From positions 30,625,850 to 30,689,849 of the forward strand of contig CM066991.1 of the NCBI GenBank assembly GCA_033977485.1: 64,000 bases of DNA, in the 5' to 3' direction. Below the pieces are notes generated by a model. It was not told where the DNA came from and did not search any database. It saw only the letters and a list, made by a program, of their open reading frames with translations. The position numbers and the translations under genes are program-made. The stretch comes from Hydrangea macrophylla (taxonomy: Eukaryota > Streptophyta > Magnoliopsida > Cornales > Hydrangeaceae). Numbering within the stretch: position 1 is the first letter of the stretch; each line of letters starts with the position of its first letter. Shown here one piece after another: positions 1-11,618 of this stretch.

Positions 1-204
1 CTGTGAACGTGCAGAATGTGCTAGGGGTGTTTGGGTTATAATTAATACGTCCAGAATATGTAAAACATCATAACTAAGTTACCGAGTGAGTTTGGAACTC
101 ACCGAAAGTCGTTAAGGGCGCGTTTGTCTTGGTTGAAAGCTTCCAAGCTTTTCCAATGGTGGCCTCCTCTCTCCTCTTTCTGTCTATGTCTCTCTCTGTC
201 TCCT

Positions 205-245
205 TCTCTCTTCTTCTTCTTCTTCTTCTTCTTCTTCTTCTTCTG
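205..245. repeat. (TTC)n microsatellite in element A 3' LTR
   Basis: About eleven TTC/CTT units follow a CT-rich run. The second LTR has a shorter version at 8488-8516. On the minus strand it gives artificial Arg/Glu-rich frames that should not be taken as protein. Confidence 0.9.
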
Positions 246-467
246 TTCTTCTTCTGCTGAGTATATATATATATATATGTGGTGTGTGTATATATATAGA
301 TATGGATGTATGTGTATATATAATATACACAAGCATACACACTCTCAACCCTCTCTTAAGCACAAAGTTCAGCAAACACACAACACACACGAATGCAGTG
401 TATATATAGAGGTGGGAGAGGTGCAGATGGCATTGTTTGCGGGAAACCTAGGAATTCAATGATTACC

Positions 468-660
468 GGTTCGATCGATCGAGAGTAGTTCGATCGATCG
501 AGATTAGAACGGTCAGGTTAGATCGATTGAAAACAGTTTGATCGATGGAAGTGGGGACCACGTATTAAATTCAGGTCGGTAGGGTTTCGATCGATTGAAT
601 AAGTTTCGATCGCTTGAACTTTGAGTACTCGATCGCTCGAACGAGCTTCGATCGATCAAA
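468..660. repeat. TCGATCGA palindrome array, 3' LTR copy
   Basis: About eight copies of a near-palindrome of the form TTCGATCGATYGAA are spaced 15-40 bp apart. The same array is in the other LTR at 8735-8935. Read in element orientation it lies between the LTR start and a TATA-rich stretch, that is in U3. Confidence 0.85.
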
Positions 661-740
661 GATTAAATTTTATGAATGGTCAAAGGAAGTATATAGAATC
701 TCTCTGCATTGAATATTTATTGAAAATACGGGGTATTACA

Positions 741-756
741 TCATCCACCACCCAAC
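741..756 (-). other. Polypurine tract of element A
   Basis: On the minus strand the bases just before the 3' LTR start read TTGGGTGGTGGATGA. This is the expected place and composition for the plus-strand primer. Confidence 0.65.
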
Positions 757-792
757 AAAAGATTTCGTCCTCGAAATCGGAAACATACAGAG

Positions 793-1683
793 TTAAAACA
801 AAAATGGAAACTTCTCACGCATCTCTGACTCTAGTTCCCATGAAGCTTCTCCTTCATCATGATGCTTCCACTGAATCTTGACTAATGGAATCTCCTTATT
901 CCTGAGCTTCTTGACTCCACGATCTAAAATGCGAACTGGTCCTTCGTTAAACGTAACATTGTTGTTGACTTCAATATCCTCGAAGTTGATTTCATGCGCT
1001 GGGTTATGAACACATTTCCTCAGCATACTGATGTGAAAAACGTTGTGCACTCCTGACATCTTCGGTGGCAGCGCAAGGCGATAAGCAACTTTTCCCACAC
1101 GCTCTAGAATCTCGAACGGTCCGATGAATCGTGGCGATAATTTGCCTCTCTTCTGACCAAATCTGACGATGCCTCGAACAGGCGAAACCTTGAGTAGCAC
1201 ATGATCTCCAATGGCAAACTCTAAATCTTTGCGTCGCTTGTCAGCATAACTTTTGTGTCGGGTCTGAGCTGTCTTCATCTTCTCACGTACAATCTGAATC
1301 TTCTCACTAGCCTCTCGTATCATTTCTGGCCCAAGAAATTGAGTATCTCCGACTTCAGTCCAACATAATGGTGATCGACAAGGTCTTCCGTACAAAGCTT
1401 CGAACGGCGCCATTCCTATGCTCGAATGATAACTGTTGTTGTATGCAAACTCTATCAAAGGTAAGTGCGTCTCCCAAGAATTCTCAAAATCAATAACACA
1501 AGCGCGTAACATATCCTCCATTACTTGATTAACTCTTTCCGTCTGACCATCGGTCTGTGGATGAAAAGCTGAACTCAAGTTCAAAGTTGTTCCCATTGCT
1601 GTCTGAAGACTCTTCCAAAACTCTGCAGTAAAGCGCAAATCTCGATCTGATACGATAGAAACAGGTACTCCGTGTAACCGTAC
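793..1683 (-). pseudogene. Element A integrase C-terminal half plus chromodomain
   Basis: This is the C-terminal end of the Ty3 polyprotein. It resumes after a stop at 1684-1686 with VRLHGVPVSIVSDRDLRF, which holds the second catalytic Asp, followed by the HPQTDGQTERVN motif that carries the catalytic Glu. A GPF/Y-like module follows (FIGPFEILERVGKVAYRL). The last 40 residues, including VKIQWKHHDEGEASWE, match a chromodomain, which in this clade directs integration toward modified chromatin. The end is a normal stop at 793. The ORF itself is uninterrupted from 1683, but it is cut off from the rest of pol by the upstream stop. Confidence 0.88.
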
Positions 1684-2601
1684 TCAATCGTTCCGGCTCA
1701 ATCGTTCCACTGGATATGTCATACTGTAGGCGATAAAATGTGCCGTCTTCGTAAGTCGATCCACAATTACCCAAATAGCGTCGTGATTCTGCTGTGACTT
1801 CGGCAATCCTACCACAAAATCCATGGTGACGTGTTCCCATTTCCATTGAGGAATTGGTAACGGCTGAAGTAACCCGGGTGGTTTCTGATGTTCTGCCTTT
1901 ACTTGTTTACAAGTAAAACACTGAGAAACATATTCAGCCACTTCTCGCTTCATTCCTTCCCACCAGAAATTTCTCTTCAAATCCTTGTACATCTTTGTAC
2001 CTCCAGGATGAATCGTCATTCGTGATTTATGAGCTTCATCCAATATGTCCTTCCGGAGATTTTCTTTGTCAGGTACACAGAGTCTACCTTTACATCGTAA
2101 AGCTCCATCTGTACTAACACTCCAGATCTCAGGTTCTTTTGCTGCCATCTTGGTGAACCATAACTTGAAATCTTCTGCTGTCTGCTGAGCTTCTATGATA
2201 CGGCTAATCAAGGTTGGTTGTACCATAAGACATCCAAAATGCTGTCCTTCCATTGGTTCCACTGGCTGAAGTTCGAATTCAGTTAACACCTCCAATGCTT
2301 GCCATCCTCGAATTAATAATACAGCGATCACTAGTCGAGGTTTACGACTCAAAGCATCTGCTACGACATTTGCTTTACCTGGATGGTATTGCAATGAAAA
2401 GTCATAGTCCTTGAGTAACTCCATCCATCTTCGTTGTCGCATGTTCAACTCCTTTTGAGAGAACAAATATTTCAAGCTCTTATGATCGAAAAACAGATCA
2501 AACTTTTCTCCATAGAAATAGTGTCTCCAAATCTTCAAAGCAAATACTATTGCTGCCAATTCCAAATCATGCGTCGGATAATTCTTCTCGTGTACCTTCA
2601 A
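1684..2601 (-). pseudogene. Element A RNase H C-terminal part and integrase core
   Basis: The segment continues the RT/RNase H frame after a stop at 2602-2604. It shows RNase H residues ([19 protein letters not shown]), a connection region, then the integrase zinc-binding HHCC domain (H-x-H from about residue 195, [11 protein letters not shown]) and the start of the catalytic core ([10 protein letters not shown], first Asp; [10 protein letters not shown]). It ends at a TGA. The sequence at 1681-1706 contains a short direct repeat of CTCAATCGTTCC, and the usual two or three residues before VRLHG are missing, so a small slippage event probably made this break. Confidence 0.87.
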
Positions 2602-3600
2602 TTATCTTGATCCATATGCGATAAAATTCCCGTCTTGCATAAGTACACAACCCAATCCCCGGTGCGATGCGTCACTGTAGATCACATACCTTTCTCCATT
2701 CTTTGGTATCGCAAGTACCGGCGCAGAAGTCAATTTCTCTTTTAACTCTTGAAATGCACCCTCATGCTTGTCCGTCCATTCATACTTTGTCTCCTTCCTT
2801 GTTAAATTTGTTAGAGGTCCTGCTATCTTGGAAAATCCTTCTACAAATCTTCTGTAATATCCTGCTAACCCAAGAAAACTTCTGACCTCTGTCACATTCG
2901 TCGGTCTGTTCCAACTTAAGACTGCATCAATCTTAGATGGGTCTACCAAAATACCGTCCTGAGATATAACATGTCCCAAGAATTTGACTTCCTGTAGCCA
3001 AAACTCACACTTGCTGAATTTTGCATACAACTTGCTATCTCGAAGTGTCTGTAAGGCAATCTGTAAATGCTCCTCGTGGTCTTCTTCCGTCTTTGAGTAG
3101 ATCAGTATATCATCGATGAACACTATAATGAATTGATCCAGATATGGTCTGAATACTCTATTCATTAAGTCCATAAATACTGCTGGCGCATTCGTCAATC
3201 CAAAAGGCATAACTAGAAACTCATAATGCCCGTATCTTGTCCTGAATGCAGTCTTCGATACATCCTCTGGTCGAACTAACAATTGGTGATATCCTGAACG
3301 TAAATCGATCTTGGAAAAGATCCTAGATCCTTGTAATTGGTCGAATAGGTCGTCTATCCGAGGAAGTGGATATCTATTCTTGATCGTAACCTTGTTCAAC
3401 TCCCTGTAGTCTATACAGAGTCGAAGTGTTCCGTCTTTCTTCTTCACAAACAGAACTGGTGCTCCCCAAGGTGACGTACTCGGGCGAACGAAACCTAAAT
3501 CTTCAAGTTCCTGAACTTGCTTCTTCAGTTCCAACATCTCGGTTGGTGCCATCCTATATGGAGTCTTAGAAATCGACAACGTACCAGGTACTAATTTCAC
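2602..3600 (-). pseudogene. Element A reverse transcriptase and start of RNase H
   Basis: This encodes the RT palm and fingers: [17 protein letters not shown], the [11 protein letters not shown] motif, [17 protein letters not shown] and the catalytic [10 protein letters not shown]. RNase H begins near the end with [16 protein letters not shown], whose first Asp is present. The segment is read through to a stop at 2602-2604 that replaces a Gln codon by one base change (YGSR-stop-LKVHE). Its 5' end is joined to the protease frame by a one-base frameshift near 3600. The active-site residues are intact, so this is a recent loss. Confidence 0.9.
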
Positions 3601-5303
3601 ACAAAAGTCTTTTCTCTTTTCGGTGGGAGTCCTTTAATATCCTGAAATACATCCTGAAAGTCTTGCACCGTAGGAATCTGATCCATCGTGAGTTCTGTAC
3701 TCGTACTCCCGATAGTAGCCAAACTACTCGTAAGAAACATATCACTCGTCGGCTGACACTGAAATCTAATCGTCGGTTTTCCTTGTCTCGAAAATACAAT
3801 CGACTTAGTAGGGCAATCCAAATTGGCACTGTACTTAGTTAACCAATCCATCCCTAGGATAACATCAAATCCTGACATTGACAGAATTATCAAGTCTGCA
3901 GGAAGATTCCTATCTCCCAAGGTCAATGGGCAATCTTTACACACTTTACTCAACTTAACTGTCACTCCCAACGGTGACACAACATTCAGTGTTGACTCAA
4001 GTGTCTGGGGTTCTAAACCCAATTGACGCACAATCTTAACAGCAATAAATGAGCGTGCAGCTCCAGTATCAAATAAAGCTTTAACTGGACTATGAAAGAG
4101 TACAAGCGTACCTTCCAAATGTTGCTGCTCATCAGCGTTAAAGCCTGCTTCTCCTGGAATGATAGCATTCATCCTTGTCTGATCTGGAGGTCCTTGTATC
4201 CCTTGAATCGATGCTCCATAGTACCCTCCTTGTGGTGCACGACAATCCTTGCTCAAGTGCCCTGGCTTGTTGCAATTCCGACAGACAATATCCATTATGC
4301 GGTTAACTCTAGGGGCTGTACAGAATCTGGCAACGTGCCCTGGCTTTCCGCAATTAAAACATCCTTCGCTATTGCTTAGCGGCGCTGTCAGTAGTGCCTG
4401 CGGTTGTGATCCTTGCTGGCGATATTGTTGGGGTCGAGTATAGCCCTGCTGTGGCTTTCTGGTTCCTTCCCAGGTTCTCTTATTCCCTTGGAAATTACTC
4501 TGAGGTCTCAAACCTTGAGTATTCCTTGGTGGCAGGTTATGGAAATTCTTCTGTTGGAAACTTCTAGATGCCTGAGGTCGATTCATCTGTGGTTGTTGTG
4601 CTGGATAAGCATCCTTTTCCAATCCTGCTGCAAATCTGACAATCTCTTCAAATGATTGATTCACATGACCAACCATCATATGTCTGAGGTGGGGATTCAA
4701 TCCTTGGTGAAATCTCTTCACCTTCTTCTGTGGCGTGTCTATCATATGTTGAGCAAATCTGGATAGACGCTCGAACTGTGTTGTGTATTCTCGTACAGTC
4801 CATCCTCCTTGGACTAGATTGAGAAAGTTCCTTTCCTGTTGATCTCTCTCATCCTCTGGGAAATACTTTTCCAAAAATCGTCCTTTGAATGTCTCCCATG
4901 GCATAGCTTTAGCAGTATCGATCCCAATAGTGGCTCGCTCGGCTTCCCACCAATCTGCGGCAGCATAAGTGAGCTGAAACGTAGCAAGACGACGTTTCTC
5001 TTGTTCGCTGCATTCCAATGCTTCAAATATTAACTCCATCTCTCTTATCCATTGTTCTGCTTTCCATGGTTCTGTTAGTCCATCAAACTTCTCAGGACGT
5101 AACCCACGAAAATTTGCTAACAACTTATCTCTAGTCTGTCTTGGTGGCGGGGGTGCAAAAGGTCTCTGGTGGGTGGAGTGATTATAGGTATCCCCCACAT
5201 GCTCCATCCTTTGCATAAATGCTTCGAAAATTCCCGTCGGATCCATCCCTTCCGGAATAGGTGCTCCATTACGTGCTTGGTGATTTCTCAAGGGTCCTAC
5301 CAT
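3597..5303 (-). CDS. Element A Gag and aspartic protease
   Basis: This is a 568-residue frame from an ATG at 5303. The N-terminal half is a retrotransposon Gag domain ([19 protein letters not shown], then [19 protein letters not shown]). Two CCHC zinc knuckles follow at about residues 317-350: [14 protein letters not shown] and [14 protein letters not shown]. The pepsin-like protease has its active site in [13 protein letters not shown] and a distal GMDWL motif. The frame ends at KREKTFV, where the RT frame should continue, so the Gag-PR/RT joint is frameshifted. A programmed shift cannot be excluded, but element A carries other damage and the site is within a conserved linker, so mutation is more likely. 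Confidence 0.9.
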   Translation of the reverse strand: MVGPLRNHQARNGAPIPEGMDPTGIFEAFMQRMEHVGDTYNHSTHQRPFAPPPPRQTRDKLLANFRGLRPEKFDGLTEPWKAEQWIREMELIFEALECSEQEKRRLATFQLTYAAADWWEAERATIGIDTAKAMPWETFKGRFLEKYFPEDERDQQERNFLNLVQGGWTVREYTTQFERLSRFAQHMIDTPQKKVKRFHQGLNPHLRHMMVGHVNQSFEEIVRFAAGLEKDAYPAQQPQMNRPQASRSFQQKNFHNLPPRNTQGLRPQSNFQGNKRTWEGTRKPQQGYTRPQQYRQQGSQPQALLTAPLSNSEGCFNCGKPGHVARFCTAPRVNRIMDIVCRNCNKPGHLSKDCRAPQGGYYGASIQGIQGPPDQTRMNAIIPGEAGFNADEQQHLEGTLVLFHSPVKALFDTGAARSFIAVKIVRQLGLEPQTLESTLNVVSPLGVTVKLSKVCKDCPLTLGDRNLPADLIILSMSGFDVILGMDWLTKYSANLDCPTKSIVFSRQGKPTIRFQCQPTSDMFLTSSLATIGSTSTELTMDQIPTVQDFQDVFQDIKGLPPKREKTFV

Positions 5304-5659
5304 GATGATAACGAGTATCGCCTATAAGAGATATATCGATCAGCTGAAAGTCTTCTCGTAGAAACGAAACCAAGATAGAACGAGAAGTAACAAGAGCTAA
5401 CAGTTCTACAAAACAACACATCAAACAACCAACAATCAATATCAAAAGTACTGCTCGTATATATATATCAAAAGATGTACCATGGAGTACACAGTAACCA
5501 TACCATGTACCACGTGGGACAAGACTAAAACAGTACTAAGGTCAACTACTACTATCTATACAAAGCTATGGTCAAATAGCTATCTCTCAAGCTCCCAAAA
5601 ATCTAGTGGACAACATATCCTGATAAAACTAACAAAAACTAAGCCCTGCAGGTCCTGAC

Positions 5660-6616
5660 TCAAAAGTCGTCAGCGTCTGATCCTCCTGGTGGTGCCTCAT
5701 CCTCTGAATCGATATCCATCTCCTTGAGTGGATCATCCTCAACTGGTGCAACAAGATCTCCGACTACTGCTCCTATATCCCAATCCTCTACTATCTCTGC
5801 ATCATCATCCTCCATTCCGTCTGCTATTGCCTGATTAGCGACATCGACTGCTACTGCGACGAATCCATCGGCTAGATCAAGAGCTCCTGCTATGGCTACC
5901 TCTTCCATGACGAAACCTGCTGGTTGTGCTACCATCTGAGCTATCCATCCTACTGCCATGTCGGCCATAGCTGCCATGTGCATAATGGGTCCAGCTGGTA
6001 TCTGAAGCACAACTGGTGCCTCTGGCACAACTACCTCCTCATCGGCTGCATCCTCACCTACTACTATGTCTGCCTCAACAGCCTCTGGGTCTGGTACTGG
6101 ATCCTCTGGCTCAAACTCTGGCTCCTCGGGGTCATCTTCAGGCTCATCCTCTACTGGGTCCTCGCCATCTATCGGCTCCTCCTCTCCATCTCCGTCTATG
6201 TCCTCATCGGCATGCTCATCCTCAGGCTCTGGAACTGGTACGCCGGGTACTGGTGATGGTGGTGGTGTTGCTGGTGCTGGTGCAACTACAGGCTCTGGGG
6301 GACCGGCTACAATAATTCTCAACTTAATCTCATCCATCTCGGGCTTACTCTGAACTAACCGTAATATCTCCTAGCAAATGTCTCTACCAATCCTTGCAGT
6401 ATGGTAAGCATCCATACGCATCTGCGTCGGGTGAGTCCTCTCTGTCACATAAAGTGCTCTCCACATGTCCTCCTCCAAATGTCTACTAGCTATCTGGCAC
6501 ACACGCTCACGATAAAACTCCGGGTCAGCTGGCTCCACGGTATCCCCATGGATCACGTGTCCTCCATAAGCATCGGTAACAAACTGATGGAACTCTGGAT
6601 CCATGCTATCCTGCAA
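5660..6616 (-). pseudogene. Extra ORF between primer site and gag of element A (one in-frame TAG)
   Basis: An open frame of 319 codons lies between the primer binding site and gag, on the element's own strand. It is interrupted once by a TAG at 6371-6373; both halves are in the same frame. The N-terminal 81 residues are of ordinary composition (MDPEFHQFVTDAYGGHVIHG and HLEEDMWRALYVTERTH). The C-terminal part is Pro-rich and then very acidic (runs of Glu/Asp at about residues 125-180), with a hydrophobic middle (IPAGPIMHMAAMADM). I do not recognise a family. It is not Gag, since Gag begins separately at 5303. A leader-encoded accessory protein is possible, and the TAG may be a simple mutation. 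Confidence 0.6.
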
Positions 6617-6753
6617 AAGAAAACTATCTATCGTCAGGAAGACGAACTTATCTTATACTCATATCTCATCTCAAGAAAATCTTAAATACTAGAACCAGAT
6701 GGTGTGGAATCATCAGTGAATGATAATATCAGAACCTACCGTAATATAACCAG

Positions 6754-6767
6754 GCGCTCTGATACCA
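6754..6767 (-). other. Primer binding site of element A (tRNA-Met)
   Basis: On the minus strand the bases are TGGTATCAGAGCGC, complementary to the 3' end of plant initiator tRNA-Met. A run of T's and GGG separates it from the LTR end (GGGGCGTGACA). Confidence 0.9.
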
Positions 6768-7450
6768 AAAAAACCCTGTCACGCCCCGGAGCAGCATAAA
6801 TAGAGAAAAATAAATTTCCTTTATGGGTCCATAGGGAATGACAAGTGAAAGTCACTGATAATCCACACCACACAGTACTAGTCCACAAGAATAACAGGAA
6901 CAGTAAAATAACTGAAATATAAACACGGTTCTATCTATTACAAATATCAGAGTACGGTCCACAGGATCACAACAGGCCTGGAGACAATATATGCCCAAGT
7001 ACCCGTTAAACTACAAAGTACAACAGTAAAAGAAAAGTAGTAATATAAACTACTATCTATCTTCAGGCCTTCAGCTAGCGTACGGATAGGCGTCAGCATA
7101 ACTGGCATCAGTGGGGCCATTCTCTACGTAACTCCCTTCAGGGTAATCATTATCGCCATAAGTTCCGTCATCTGCATTGTAAAGGACAGGATAGTCTGGA
7201 CGGGAAATGTCCAGGCAATAAAGGCCGTCAGCTTGTTGAAAGCTGAGTGAGCACTAACTAACGCAGTCTCAGAGAAATAACGTATTTACAGTTATGAACA
7301 ATAGATGACAGTGATACGAAAATATATCTCTTCCTCTTTTATTCAGACATAACATTAATCGATTCTTATTAATTCTCATTCTAAAACCGATCTCACAATA
7401 CCCAACTAACTATCTCGAACTGATTATATCAGCACAACATACCAGTGCTC

Positions 7451-7709
7451 TTGTTCACCGCTATACCGCTTTTAAGAACTCTTGCGAGCACCCATACATC
7501 GTTCTCATATAACGACTGGTCCATGGATGTACCCATACTCTTGTTCACCGCTTTTAAGAACTCTTACTGTTCACCGCTTTTAAGAACGCTTGCGAGTACG
7601 ATACATACACAGCTCTGGTAATTCAAATCATAGGCGTGTCACATCTACTCTTGTTCACCGCTTTTAAGAACTCTTACTGTTCACCGCTTTTAAGAACTCT
7701 TGCGAGTAC
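7451..7709. repeat. Tandem repeat inside element A LTR
   Basis: Five copies of a unit containing TTCACCGCTTTTAAGAACTC are present, four of them arranged as a pair repeated at a 107-bp step. It is unrelated by eye to the internal repeats of the two solo LTRs downstream. Confidence 0.85.
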
Positions 7710-8079
7710 TGTGCACCCATAATTCTCACGATCCTGATCAAATCCTTGATATACACTTATTGGATTCAACCTGAGCGAATCACCAGCTCGACTCACACAA
7801 CCTTGAACATACAAAACCTCTTACTGACTCATTTCTCACTTATCCAATACTACCCAGTATTATCATCTCAACTTACTCCGTTATCGCGTCGTACTATTAC
7901 TAGCGTTCCGAACCCGACTACGTTACTCACCATGTTATCTCAAACTCGTTATCGTATCCCATTACCTCCGTAATCCATAATATCGCATAATAGGAACATG
8001 AAACAACAATGAAACAACAATTAAACAACTACGCACTATGCATTATAAACTGAAAGGAATATATTCATGTTCTGCTCGG

Positions 8080-8250
8080 GTTCGATCGATTGAGGTCCTC
8101 TCGATCGATTGAGGCAAAGTGGCGTTCGATCGATTGAAGTTAGTTCGATCGATCAACGAAAGGTGATCTCGATCGATTGAACGTATTTCGATCGATTGAG
8201 ACTTAGTGATGTTCGATCGATTGAACTTAGTTCGATCGATCGAACTTCGT
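8080..8250. repeat. Second TCGATCGA palindrome array in element A 5' LTR
   Basis: Eight copies of a CGATCGATTGA-type near-palindrome occur in about 160 bp. In element orientation this array is downstream of the TATA-rich zone, while the other (8735-8935) is upstream. Confidence 0.88.
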
Positions 8251-8734
8251 CTTCCACAGATTCTGCCTGTGAACGTGCAGAATGTGCTAGGGGTGTTTGG
8301 GTTATAATTAATACGTCCAGAATATGTAAAACATCATAACTAAGTTACCGAGTGAGTTTGGAACTCACCGAAAGTCGTTAAGGGCGCGTTTGTCTTGGTT
8401 GAAAGCTTCCAAGCTTTTCCAATGGTGGCCTCCTCTCTCCTCTTTCTGTCTATGTCTCTCTCTGTCTCCTTCTCTCTGTCTCTCCTCCTTCTTCTTCTTC
8501 TTCTTCTTCTTCTTCTCTTCTTCTTCTGCTGAGTATATATATATATGTGGTGTGTGTATATATATAGATATGGATGTATGTGTATATATAATATACACAA
8601 GCATACACACTCTCAACCCTCTCTTAAGCACAAAGTTCAGCAAACACACAACACACACGAATGCAGTGTATATATATAGGTGGGAGAGGTGCAGATGGCA
8701 TTGTTTGCGGGAAACCTGGGAATTCAATGATTAC

Positions 8735-8935
8735 CGGTTCGATCGATCGAGAGTAGTTCGATCGATCGAGATCAGAACGGTCAGGTTAGATCGATTGAAA
8801 ATAGTTTGATCGATGGAAGTGGGGACCACGTATTAAATTCAAGTCGGTAGGGTTTCGATCGATTGAACAAGTTTCGATCGCTTGAACTTTGAGTACTCGA
8901 TCGCTCGAACGAGCTTCGATCGATCGAAGATTAAA
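8735..8935. repeat. TCGATCGA palindrome array in U3 of element A 5' LTR
   Basis: Eight copies in about 200 bp match the array at 468-660. Spacing is 15-40 bp. The core TCGATCGA is self-complementary, as expected for sites bound by a dimeric protein or for short hairpins. Confidence 0.88.
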
Positions 8936-9008
8936 TTTTATGAATGGTCAAAGGAAGTATATAGAATCTCTCTGCATTAAATATTTATTGAAAATACGGG
9001 GTATTACA

Positions 9009-11618
9009 AGCAGGCAGGTCAGATGACTAGGATGATGGAAACAATGGAGCGACAGCCGCCAATTGTCGATCTTCCTCCACCTGTTAGGGAGGAGGATTGG
9101 TTCGATGATCCAGAAAGGGATGAAGCACCGAGAGTAGAGAAAGAGAAACTAGAAAAATAAAGGGCTGAGAAAGAGAAGTTGATGATCGAGAAAGTAGAGA
9201 AACTAGAAAGGGTAGTCCGAAAGGCTCACGGAGTTGACACTTACTTGCTGGAATTGGAAGGATTATATGAAGGAGTTTGCGAAGTATTACTTGCCGGGTT
9301 CAACATGCCTGTGTTTGATAAGTTTGATGGCACGGGGAACCCCCATAGCCATATCCGGATGTGTAAGGAGGCTTTCCAACCGAGCAGTTTGAGCACAACC
9401 ATGATGGCAGTTTTGTTCCAGCAGACACTAACCAGAGCTGCTTTATCATGGTACCTTACTTTAGAGCCGAGCAAAAACAAAAGATGGGAAGAAGTGGTCA
9501 AATCATTCGTAGCCCAATACGAGTATAATCAAGATTTGAATATTACTGTCAAGGATCTGGAGACTACCAGACAAGGGAACAAGGAATCTTTCGCTAAGTA
9601 CTTGAGCCATTAGAGATGGAAAGAAACTAAAATGGTACCGAGGCTAACCGAGAAAGAACAAATCTGGATGCTGATGAAAAATCTCCATCTTGTCTACCAA
9701 GAAAAAATGAGGTTTCAATCCATTAACACCTTTGTCGAAGTGTTTGATGTGGGAACTAGGATCGAAGACGTGATATAAGAAGGGTTAATCAAGAGAAAAG
9801 AACCAGTGAATTGACAGGTATAGGCGTCCGAATTATAGGACATGAGGAGGGCATTTAGGAGGTCATTCAGGACCTACAAACATGAACGCATTAAGTGAAC
9901 CAGAGAAGAAGTTCGATATAGCCAGAAGTTACCTGAAGAGAAGAGGAGATAAGCCATTGAGAAACTTTTCAGACTTGGGAGTATCATTATCCACAGCTCT
10001 TGATAGGCTACTAGCAAAGGGACACCTTCACCTATTGGAACCGCGGCCAAGACCAAACCCACCACCTTCGAATTTCAAAGCTGATATATACTGCAAATTT
10101 AATCAAGAGCTGGGACACTCAACTGATCGATGCTTAAGGTTGAGACATGAAATCTAAGATTTGATAGATAAGAAGGTGATATCTGAACCACCCGCCAATC
10201 TTCCGGACGTCACCAAGAATCCACTACCAAATCATCATGATGTGCCGCCACCCGGAGTTTACTATTTGGAAAGTGAAGGAAGCTCTTTTGATCCATCAAC
10301 ATTGATCGCTAAGCTGGGATGCCCGAGAAAGTTTTATCAGATGCCGGGGGATTTGGACGTTTGCACTTTGAGCAAGCTGGTAGATGGAAACAAGGGAAAA
10401 GTAATAGAAGAGGCTGCTGCTGCAGATTGGTGGGCACCTGAAGCCGATAGCTCTATTTGGTACAAGGGGGACGACAGCTAGAGTGTCAATAAAGTTAAGG
10501 AAGATCTTTGGTATGGAAGTAAAAAAGAAGAAGAAAGTCCAAAAGCCACTAGAGCACAGGATAATCTTTGGTTTAAAGAAGAGGTCAGTCATTTAAGACG
10601 ATCGGGAAGGCATTTCAAACCACATGAACTTGAGGAAGATCACCCAGGCCAGGAATTGGATAAGGAAAAAGGGAAAATGAATGAGGAAGAAGAGGAAGAT
10701 AGGGTCTTCAGACAGATGAAGAAGACATAAGCAAATATCACTATTTGGGGGTTATTAATTGCTTCCAAGCGCCATAGGCAAGTAGTCCTCGATGCTCTCA
10801 ATCAGTTGGATGTCTCCATCAACATCACCCCAGAGGATCTCATCGGCATGATCAAAAAAAGCACAACTCTCGCTATCTTATTTACCAAAGCCAACTTACC
10901 TCCTGGGGGACCCGCTCACAATAAGTCATTGCACATCACCGTTGAATGTCTAGGAAATTCTATGCCCGCCTGTCTCATCGACAACGGGTCTGCATTAAAT
11001 GTATGCTCATTTTGAACAGCTAAAAGGATGGGACTTGATGAATCCACATTTATACCATTAGAACAAAAAGTAAGGGCCTATGACAATACTCAGTGAGCAG
11101 TTAAGGGGATCATTTTTCTAAATCTCTCTATTGGAACAGGGGAAAAGGAAGCAGAATTTTAAATCATTAACATTCCTGCATCATTCAATCTGCTCTTGGG
11201 AAGACCATGGCTGGACAGTTTGGGTGCCATCCCGTCAACCATCCATCAAAAAGTCAAGTACATTTGGAAGAATAAGGTTTGCGATATTTTGGGGGATAGT
11301 TTGATGCATGTGTCTGAGGCTTCATCTAGTACCCGGGTTTTGGAAGTACAAATGCAAGAGGAGAAAACAAGCTTGGGTGGATTCGAGTTCATTAATATGA
11401 TAGAAGATAGCAAGCCAAAGGAGTTCCTGCCACTGTATTTTGACCAATGCGAGTCCATTAGTGGCCGGGATTATGAGAAAAATGGGATTCTTCCTGGGTT
11501 GGGTTTAGGTAAGAAGCACCAAGGATTATCAGAATTCCCGAACATCATTACACAAACCCATACCCACGAGTTAGGATACCTGCCAACAAAGGAAGAGGTG
11601 AAGAAAAGAAGAAAGTGA
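9009..11618 (+). pseudogene. Element B gag, protease and G-patch, degenerate
   Basis: The reading matches element D gag closely (PVFDKFDGTGNPHSH, FQQTLTRAALSWYLTLEP, VAQYEYNQDL). Stops occur at about 9156 and 9611, and the frame changes near 9800. Protease follows as VECLGNSMPACLIDNGSALNV (shifted and with stops just after it) and LLGRPWLDSLGAIPST. A G-patch is readable as NGILPGLGLGKKHQG at about 11480-11525. The start of gag is missing because element A is inserted there. It is non-functional. Confidence 0.85.

Larger units (their letters stand above)
1..740 (-). repeat. Element A 3' LTR, partial
   Basis: Positions 1-740 repeat at 8267-9008 with about 1 percent differences plus length change in a CTT tract. 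The inner edge on the minus strand begins TGTAATACCCCG. The rest of the LTR (about 1.5 kb) lies left of the window. Confidence 0.92.
1..9008 (-). mobile_element. Element A: Tekay/Del-like Ty3 chromovirus, nearly complete
   Basis: Read on the minus strand the order is 5' LTR (9008 to 6778), tRNA-Met primer site (6767), an extra ORF, gag, protease, reverse transcriptase, RNase H, integrase with a chromodomain, a purine-rich tract (about 755-741) and the 3' LTR (740 to beyond the window start). The order PR-RT-RH-IN places it in Ty3, and the chromodomain with two zinc knuckles and a 2.2-kb LTR fits the Tekay/Del chromoviruses. The reading frame is broken by one frameshift and two stops, so this copy is not autonomous. 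The two visible LTR stretches differ by only a few substitutions over 740 bp, so insertion is fairly recent. It lies within element B, whose gag resumes at 9009. Confidence 0.93.
6778..9008 (-). repeat. Element A 5' LTR (2.23 kb)
   Basis: On the minus strand it starts TGTAATACCCCG at 9008 and ends CGGGGCGTGACA at 6778, immediately before the primer site. It contains two TCGATCGA palindrome arrays, a TATA-rich and CT/GA-rich promoter-like zone (about 8430-8680) and an internal tandem repeat at 7451-7709. No protein-coding frame in it is credible. Confidence 0.9.

Noticed and set aside
74..462. Small frames rich in Arg/Glu or Phe over the CTT/TATA tract
   Set aside because: They translate a microsatellite inside an LTR; the second LTR gives other lengths (8340-8809).
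5924..6353. Plus-strand frames opposite the acidic ORF
   Set aside because: They are shadow frames produced by the biased codons of the minus-strand ORF.
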